From the NCBI GenBank assembly GCA_950097015.1, contig CATNEN010000009.1, positions 1,242,501-1,306,500 on the forward strand: DNA of 64,000 bases. Direction: 5' to 3'. A program made the translations under genes and the position numbers. The notes under the pieces were generated by a model. That model was not told the DNA's origin. It worked only from the letters and a program-made list of their open reading frames with translations, and ran no database searches. This document shows, one piece after another, positions 34,780 through 43,600 of the stretch (the first letter of the stretch is position 1; the number at the start of each line of letters is the position of its first letter). Origin of the DNA: Macrostomum hystrix. Lineage: Eukaryota; Platyhelminthes; Macrostomidae.

Positions 34780-36639
34780 CTGCGCAGCTCGTCAAACTGG
34801 GCCAGGTTGAGCGACTCGTTGGCGAAGCCCCAGCACTGCAGCCAGCCGTCGAATGGCACCGGAGAGGACATGAACTGGCAGTTGCCGATGCGGAGACAGT
34901 CGTAGCTGCTGCTAGGCGCGGGGCTGCCACCATTTGTACCGGGGGGCTCCGTGCTCCGCATGCTGCCGTTGAAGTACCACTGGGCTTTGTACTGGCTGCC
35001 GTCAAATGTCACACCGAGAGCATTCTGGCGAAGGATTCCGTCAGTAGGTATGGCGTTCTGCGAGTTTATCTCGTTGAACATATCGGAGCCATCAACCGAA
35101 AATGTTTTCGAGTGGATGCCGCCATTGTTCCTGGTGTTGAAGACGCTGACGCCAGTGTTGGTCGCGCAGTTACTGAATGAGCTAACGCATTTGTCTCTGG
35201 AATAGCGGCAATGCGTGAGAACTGGAACGGTTCTCTAAAGTCTCTGAGATTTCTCTGTGAAGTCGGCACTTACGATCCGGAGATGGCGAACCGCCCCATG
35301 AAGAAGAAGCTGAACCTTCTTGCTGTGAGGAAGTTTTCGTAGAAACCGGTGGTCGCCACCTGCACGTAGGAGCTGGCGGTGCCCAGGAGACGAACTCCGT
35401 TGACGACGTCGCGTGCGGCGTCGTTTACCGGCGTTGCCGGGTGGAGCAGCGGGTTGGCCAGGTTGTTGAAGCTCTTGCGGAAGTCGTACCACAGCCGCAG
35501 GCTCTGACCGAAGCTGAGCCGAGACACACCTGGGATGGTTTGTTTTGGCGAGAAAGTACATTTACGGGAAATGTAGTACGTCTAATAGAACTTTTAAGAA
35601 TTGCATTCCTGATTCAATCTCATCCAGAATTAACTTTGGTGCATCAACAAACAATAAGTGAGTCACAAAGAGTAAACATTCAACAATCAGTCAGCGAAAA
35701 TGCAATTTTGCAACTGCGCGCGTGACTGTTCAATGAGGCGGAAAAGTAATAAAACTGATAAATGTGCGAGAAAAGGAATAGCATTTGGGATCTCAAACAA
35801 AGTGTTACGTGAGACCAAAATAAACTCATAACTGACGCTTTTGACTGGACTGTATTGACAACCTCCTGTGCTTGTGCTTGACGCTCTCGAGCGTCGAGTG
35901 GCAATGCTGCCAGGAATCCATATTGATTAATTTGACTACACCTGCCTAGATAGGGTCAGATGTGCAGCCGACAGCACAGCCGCAGCTATTGCGCAGCGCA
36001 TCTGAAGGCTGCGCACGACTGTTCAGTCCACGGACTGGGGGGACGCCACACCCACCCTCAATTACCCCAGCTGATGCTGGCACCCATTTTATAGCTGGGT
36101 GAACTGAAGCAATGCAGAGTTAAGTGTCTTGCTAAATGACACAAATTGTACCAGTGGAGTCGGGAATCGAACCCCGACCTTCAAGTCGTGAGTCCGACGC
36201 TCTAACCACTAGGCTACAACCCCAGCCGTAAAGACGATCTCTAACTGCGACGACTCAGACTGAGCAGGGAGCAGAAACTTATTCCTGTGGACAGAACTAG
36301 ATCTTCAATGAGACGATGTGTCCACTCACCAGCGTTGAGAACCTTCTTTCGCACCAGCATGCCCGGGTCGCAGGGTCCAACGCTAGTGGCACCATCCAGA
36401 CTGTAGCAGGTGGCAGAGCTGGACAGGTGCACTGACAGCAGGCAGTCTGGCTGCAGGATGCAGCGCAGCACGCACTCGGCCTCGCTGCCAACAGTCGCCT
36501 TGGCCGTGTCAGGCAGGAAAACCGGGCAATCGGTTGTCTCCTTGCGGTACTCCGCCGACACGTGGAGAGCCTCCAGGCCCCGTAAATGCTTCATTGCCAA
36601 AAGCCAGATGATGCTGAGATGGAGCGCCTTGGGACGCAT
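34764..36639 (-). CDS. Secreted PAN-like plus lectin-like (LamG/ConA-like) protein
   Basis: Three minus-strand exons, 36639-36330, 35529-35274 and 35196-34764, join in phase to give 332 residues. The N-terminus is signal-peptide-like (MRPKALHLSIIWLLAMKHLR). Exon 1 then holds a Cys-spaced block typical of PAN/apple-like modules (SEAECVLRCILQPDCLLSVH, ATCYSL). Exon 2 is a spacer with aromatic residues (SLRLWYDFRKSFNN). Exon 3 is a probable jellyroll lectin domain (LGVTFDGSQYKAQWYFNGS, CLRIGNCQF, GWLQCWGF). I know no named orthologue; domain calls rest on Cys pattern and paralogue comparison and are moderate. Relatives: the orphan exons at 7114-7440 (exon 1) and 16847-17276 (exon 3, same intron phase). 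The stop codon lies in a hairpin loop. Confidence 0.7.
35940..36226 (-). mobile_element. tRNA-derived SINE, family 1, copy 2
   Basis: The minus strand has an intact A box (TAGCCTAGTGG) and a perfect B box (GGTTCGATTCC) in GGGGTTGTAGCC...CCCGACTCCAC, then a body with TTAGCAAGACACTTAACTCT and GCATTGCTTCAGTTCACCC. It is better preserved than the 6.1-kb copy. It lies in intron 1 of the PAN/lectin-like gene, in the same orientation. Confidence 0.9.
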
Positions 36640-36844
36640 TGCTGACGTGGTGCTGTTGCTGCGTGAGGTTGGGTAAAACCGAGGCTTTTAGCATTTTAGT
36701 CGCTTTCTCTTTTATCGTTGTGGTTTCGTCTTCCTCGAGAGAACCAATCACTGAATAAAGGATCTAGACAGGTAGTTCTTTATTCTAGCTTTGCAGCAAT
36801 CACTACTTTGAGTAGCCATAATAGTAAAATTTGTCGCACTTTTC

Positions 36845-36918
36845 TGCTTCCAAAGCGTGCAGCGAAATGCACAGAACTGCCTCCTCACTGGCTTGTCTTA
36901 TATTATATTATAAATAAT
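36845..36918 (+). mobile_element. SINE family 2, 3' fragment
   Basis: Contains ACAGAACTGCCTCCTCACTG and an A/T tail (TATTATATTATAAATAA), i.e. only the hairpin body and tail. Confidence 0.5.
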
Positions 36919-36924
36919 TTCTGA

Positions 36925-37268
36925 TGCTTATTACTCCTCTCCGATGATCATTACCCCTCTCTGACACTCATTACTCCTATCTGATGCTCATTACTCCTCT
37001 CCAATGATCATTACTCTACTCTTATGCTCATTACTCCTCTCCGATGATCATTACCCCTCTCTGACGTGTTTCCCCCTGGTAGTGGCTCCCCCTGGTAATG
37101 TCTCCCCCTAGTAGTGGCTCCCCCTGGTAATGTCTCCCCCTGATTATGTCTCCCCCCGGTAATGTCTCCCCCTGATAATGTCTCCCCCTGGTAATGTCTC
37201 CCCCTGGTAATGTCTCCCCCTGGTAATGTCTCCCCCTGGTAATGTCTCCCCCTGGTAATGTCTCCCAC
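36925..37268. repeat. 28-bp then 15-bp arrays upstream of plakin exons
   Basis: 36925-37065: degenerate units of about 28 bp (GATGCTCATTACTCCTCTCC). 37070-37268: 15-bp units TCTCCCCCTGGTAATG. The two arrays abut at CTCTCTGAC. Confidence 0.9.
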
Positions 37269-37691
37269 TGGACGATGGCTTCGAGCACCGGAGTGCCGCA
37301 TCTTGTGTCATACTGACTGGTCACAATGCTAACCGTGATTCGAACAGAGGAGAATTAAGCCTTGATCGTGGCAGCTGTTTACGTGCGTGAGTGCGTCTTG
37401 GGTCACGTGACCTATTGTGCAATTAAAAAAGCAGAAACTATCAGGCGGAGCAGACCCGGCAGAGCTTTTGTTTGCAGTTTCGGGTCAGCCCGAGCTGCTC
37501 CTGCCCGCCTCAGTTTCTCTCGCGCGGGCTCATTGTAGAGCGCTGCACTTCTCTCACCGGCCAGCTAATTTCTGGCCCTCTCTTCTAGAAGCAGAGCATT
37601 GCTTTGCCTGCAAAAAAGAAAGTCTATATAAGAAATTCTACACTGAACAGAATTGTAATTATTCTTCTGCTGTAGGTTTTTCTCTTCGCAG
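37269..37691. other. Region upstream of first plakin exon found
   Basis: Contains a GC-rich stretch (37440-37560) that could be a promoter, and ends in a strong acceptor (TTTTTCTCTTCGCAG at 37677-37691). No convincing exon. Confidence 0.4.
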
Positions 37692-40600
37692 TTCAAATCA
37701 AAGCACTTCGATTGCAACATTTGCCAGACAGAGACCTGAGTACAGTGCTCAAACCAGGGCACAGCAGACGAATTAGCATGCGGCTCTGTGCTCAGTCCAC
37801 CGACTCGGACTGGCAGCTGCTCAGCCACCTGGCTGTGAGCAAAGCTTTGGAATTCGATCATTCAATTACTCTCATAAAAACAGTTCAACAACTCATGAAG
37901 CTCGAATTCGATTTAACCAATTCCAGGGCGCGGTCCAGGGCTCCGAGGACGCGGTGCTGGCTGCCGTGTCACGCGTCGGTGCCCGCAGCTCTGGCTGGAT
38001 GCCTCAGCTGGAGCAGTCGGCTGGTCAGGTCAGAAACACTCGAAGCCTTTGTTACAAAATGTTCTGCTTACCATTGTGCAGTCCTTAACAGGGGAAAAAC
38101 CACACTGTTTTCCCTGAAAGGAACAACCACGCCATAGCTCCCAAAAAATCCCACCTTTCACGGTGAAAAAAACTTTCAAAGCCATCCGACGTCAGCATCG
38201 TCGAGATGTTCGGCGACTATTTGTCGAAGCCCCCGAGCCCGCATGGCGACACCTCGACGAGAATCGTTGAATATCTCGACAATGCCAACTTCTTCTGATC
38301 TGGAATTGGTTTCATCGGATAGAGCGGAAAAATGTTGCCCGTTTTCAGGATTTTCAATGGGCAGACTGTTATTTTGGCATTGTTTATTCGCACGCAGGCC
38401 ACACAGACCCAGCTGGTGCAGCAGCTCTGGGTGGAGGCGCGAAGCCTGTCGGCCTGCCTGCACTCTCAGCTGGAGCAGCAGAGCGCCTACCACACTGTGA
38501 GCCGCGTCTGCTTAACCACCTGTGAGTAGTGATTAGACTGTCAGAACTGACACACCTGTCCCCGCCCCATCGCCTGCACTTGCAGTTCTACCAGACCCTC
38601 AGTGAATACGAAGGCAGCCTGGAGGCGACCTTCGCTGCGAGCCGAGAGCGGCTGCTGAGCCTGGCCAGCGGCGGCGGCGGGCCCGAGGACGGCAGGGAAA
38701 TTCTAGAAGGCGCTCAGGTGAGCTGGCCCTGTCACTGAGCTGTCACTGGGCTGTCGATCATGTTCCTTTGACCTTATTTTTATTTGTCAGTCTTTCTCCT
38801 TTGCAACACATAATCAACTGTCACTCTCCTTATCAACTGTCACTCTCCTTATCAACTGTCACCCTCCTTATCAACTGTCACTCTCCTTATCAACTGTCAC
38901 TCCCCTTATCAACTGTCACTCCCCTTATCAACTGTCACACTCCTTATCAACTGTCACTCTCCTTATCAACTTTCACTCTCCTTATCAACTGTCACACTCC
39001 TTATCAACTGTCACTCTCCTTATCAACTGTCACTCCCCTTATCAACTGTCACTCCCCTTATCAACTGTCACTCTCCTTATCAACTGTCACTCTCCTTATC
39101 AACTGTCACTCTCCTTATCAACTATCACACTCCTTATTAACTGTCACTCTCATTATCAACTGTCACTCTCTTTATCGACAGTTCCCAGTCTTCAACTCCA
39201 ACTGTCACTTCGCCTGTCACCCCCAGAGCCTGATCTCCACAGCGCTGCACTGGTGGCGCAGAGTCGATTCGATGATGGCGCAGAGCCAGCGGGTGCCGCC
39301 GCTGCCAGCCCGACTGGAGCCGGTAGAGTTTAAGAGGCCCGCACAGCTGCTTGTGGAATTCCAGGCTGCAGAGGTGCGTGATCGATTTGGTGGGATTCAG
39401 TGAGTAGGGATTCAGTGAGTAGGGATTCAGTGAGTAGGGATTCAGTGAGTAGGGATCGGTGAGTAGGGATTCAGTGAATAGGGATTCAGTGAGTAGGGAT
39501 CGGTGAGTAGGGATTCAGTGAGTAGGGATCGGTGAGTAGGGATTCAGTGAGTAGAGATTCAGTGAGTAGGGATCGGTGAGTAGGGATTCAGTGAGTAGAG
39601 ATTCAGTGAGTAGGGATCGGTGAGTAGGGATTCAGTGAGTGGGGATTCTCTATTAGTGAATTCATAGGTATCTCAGTAAGCGGATGTCATGAAATTCAAC
39701 TAATTAGTTTATATTTGAGTCAGATAGAATCTCAACTTGCAATAATCAATGCCATTAAAGCATTAGTCGAGATTCGCGGTTGAAAATCAAACAGCCCAAG
39801 GAAAAACTGCTCCAATGAACTAATAATTTATCGAATCAGTCAGTTTAAAATCATGCAGACGGAATCCCGAGCACCAAAGTGAGAGTGCGGGCTTGAGCAG
39901 CCCTGTGGAGCAGTGCCTCAATGGATTGAATCTCAGTGAAATCTTAGGGTATCAACGGCCAGCTTTGCTGTTCTTGTTCGTATAAAAGTACGGCTGCTGC
40001 GGGCTCGGGCACTCCACCGGCTCGCCGATGTGCCAGTCGGTGCGCTTGGCGCCCACAGGCTCGATCATGTTATTCCACAGCGCCTGGGCTGCGCGGGCGT
40101 TGCCGAGGCCGCTCAGGTGGAAACAGTCAGGGGCGAAGTATGCCAGGTCCGGCTTGCCGCACTTGTTCCTGCGGTTGCATTGGAGGGTGACGCAAGGCCT
40201 GAGTAACACAAGGCCAGAGTGACACAAGGCCAGAGTGACACAAGGCCAGAGTGACACAAGGCCAGAGTGATACAAGGCCAGAGTGACACAGTGAGTGACA
40301 CAATGCCAGAGTGACACAAGGCCAGAGTGGCACAAGGCCAGAGTGACACAAGGCCAGAGTGACACAAGGCCAGAGTGACACAAGGTCAGAGTGACACAAG
40401 GCCAGAGTGACACAAGGCCAGAGTGACACAAGGCCTGAGTGACACAATGCCAGAGTGACACAAGGTCAGAGTGACACAATGCCAGAGTGATACAAGGCCA
40501 GAGTGACACAAGGCCAGAGTGACACAGTGAGTGACACAATGCCAGAGTGACACAAGGCCAGAGTGACACAAGGCCAGAGTGGCACAAGGCCAGAGTGACA

Positions 40601-43600
40601 CAAGGCCAGAGTGTGAGATTGACTAGAGAATGTGCCGAATATAAGACAATTAACAAGCACCAAAAATGTTGCCCTCATAGCAACAACTCGATCAGACATG
40701 AGCAGATGAAGGCGCTGAGCAATGTTACCTGGGCAGCACGGTCTTCTCCAGGAAGGGCTGCAGCACCACAGTGAAGTCGTCGCGCGTGTCATAGACGCCC
40801 GAGTTGACCAGAGCGGAGAGATTTCCCTGGTACTCGAGCACAATCTGGCGCAGCTCCTCAGTCGGCTGCTTGAAGGCGCCGCAGCGGCACTCGAAGTAGT
40901 GCAGCACGGTGCAGGTCAGGCCCCGGTTCAGCTCCTTGATCTGCGAAACGTCCAGCACGTTCACCACGTTGACGAAAGCCCGCGGCACTTCGCTGTGCAG
41001 CAGGTCGAGCGCTCGCTTGATGTTGGCTGTGTACATGGCGGCTGAGTAGTATCTGGGGTTCTTGCAGTAGGCGCACAGGTCGTTGCCTCCGATGAACAAA
41101 GTGATCACCTTCCAGTCGTTCTGGTAGTTCACATTCGGATCTGACTTCATCCGAGCGATGAGGTCGTAGGTCTGCGGCGAGGAGCAAAGCGGAAATAGTT
41201 TCCAAGGAAGACAAATTAGACTAAAATGGTCGAGCGATGCATAAAATGATGGGCACGGCCACATTATTTTGTAACTGTAGGTTCCGCTGACTCCTGAGCA
41301 CACATTCACACAGGGGGGTACATCTGCCCCGACTTTCTCATCGTCAGGGCAGTAATGAAGGCCAGAATAAATGTGGCCTCACAGTGCAGAATCGAGCTCA
41401 GGGACCTTGGTGCGAGAGGCAAACGTTTTAGGCCGCTGTCACTCACTCACATGATTGATTCATACGTGCTCATAATTTGGCACGCCACTAAAAACGCTCT
41501 TGTGGATGAAAGCTCATTATCGAACGGCAAAAAATGGTTTCCAAGTCTGAAAACTAAAAACTCGAATGCTCAGAAACTATCATTTTAGCACCTGTTTGAG
41601 CATGTCTTCAGATTTGGCGCCAGGCACCGCGGCATCAAATCCAGCGGACTTCTTGCTCACACCCTTGGCGTAGCCGCGCAGGTTGGGATTGTACTTCAGC
41701 AGGATGTTCGGCAGCGTAGGCATCCAGCGATAGTTGAGGTCGGCACCGACGCTGAACACGGAGCCGCGGAAGGACAGCACGATGCCCAGCGGCGTGAAGG
41801 CGTGGATGCCGGAGCCCGCCGAGATCGAGTCGCCGATAGCGCCAACCACCTGAACATCGGCGGGTGTCAGGGCGTGGACGCTCGTGGCGGGCTCTGCCGG
41901 TTTGAACGGCTCGCAGGGGAACTCGTAGCCGATGCCGCTGACGATGCGGCCGACGGCCGATGAATAGCCCAGCTCGGCGGATTCGTCCAGCATCGCCTGG
42001 AGCAGAGTGTCGTTGGATTCGATCACTCTCAGCACTCGCTGCAGCGTCTCCGTCCAGTTGCCGGTGTCGCCCTGCATGGTCGGGTCTCTCAGGATGGTCG
42101 TCAGAGCGTCCATCGGCGTCACTGCCGCGCGCTTGTCAGCAGGGCAGAGGACTTCAGTCGGCGTTGAGGCGCCAGTTGAGCAGCCTAGAAGTGGAACCAG
42201 CAGCAGCAGCAGCAGTTGAGCTCTCATCCTGGCTGGCTGTTCTGTTCGCTATTTGATTCTGACTGAATTGCAGAGCTAACCAAGCTGGATTGAAAGACCT
42301 TAAAAAATTTAAATATTTTCACACTTTGCGCACTGTTTCATTTAGGCTAATGGAATAGAGCTTTTTTCTGGCAGCCTTTATCACAGTTTGATTAGGGCCG
42401 TGTCCAGGCCGGGGCATGAGGTATTAGCAGCAGCAGCCTGAGCAACCCGAGTCGCTATCGCATGCTGCACAGCTGTGCTATTTGGTGTGCTCTCCTGAGG
42501 TTTTCTGCTCATTGCCTGGATCCATTGCCCCAAATAAGCACTGACCCTTGCTGAGTATGCGCACACCCCAGTTCACGTGATGTTGCACAATGGCTATCTT
42601 AAAAGCAAGGCCAAATTGAGCACTAAAAGTACACTCGCGCAATGTTGACGTCATTGGGTCCAAAAAAAGTGAAAGCCAAAACACATTTGAGAACTGCGAC
42701 AGCCGGCTGCTTCATGCCTGCGCAATGTACTTTCGACTACATGCAACTGTGCAACCAAAATAATAAAAGTACATGTAGGGACGGACTTTTGAAACAGGTG
42801 CACAAAGTCGCACTAAAGTCGAGAGTGGCAGGGCAGAGCTATTAATAGTTATCCGCTATTGTTAATTTTAGTTTGGAAAAAGCCACATGATGATGCTTGA
42901 GTCTCTTGAGAATAGTCGATTCATCATGATTTCGCACGGATCATCCACAAGAATATTGTGAGGAGTGTCAGGCAAAGCATCGCCACCATGCACCGTACAG
43001 GTCACCGTGCCAGCCGGGGGCGAGGTCTATCTAGTCGACAACACCAACCGCGACCGCTGGATCGTGGAGACGGGCGGCGGCGCTCGCATCGGAGTTCCTT
43101 CGTTGTGCGTTACCATCGCGGGCCCGGATCCGGCTGCCGTGGAGCGCGCGGCCGCGCTGCGCCTCCGCCTGCTAGCCAGCTGGACCATCGCGCTGAAGGA
43201 GGTCGGCAGGGCCCTGATTGGCTTCATGCTGCGCTTCTTCCGGCGAATGAGCGCGGCGGACGGTCAGGTGGGTTCGGGGGGACGCTTTGTACAGGTGCAG
43301 AAGAGTGGAAGAGCTTCGATCTCCTCTCCAGGAGGACTCATTTTGAGTGATTGCTTGAGCAAGACAGCTAATTATCCATCGCTTCAATTCACCGGTTTAG
43401 GTAAAAAATGGGACATTTTCAGCAGGCCTGTACGTACCGGCACATCATTTGGTGACAGTGAACCCGCGGCCAGCGAGGAGGCAGTTCTGCCCACTGGTCA
43501 GGCAAAACCTTCATTAATAGGCTTAATTTTTCTGCTTGCAAAATTTTATAATGTAACCATGATAGCGTAGGCATCCAGCGATAATCACTCATTCGCTCCC

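Noticed and set aside
38768-39403. 211-codon frame as one plakin exon
   Set aside because: Most is the 19-bp array; only the segment after the CCCCCAG acceptor at 39226 looks like plakin.
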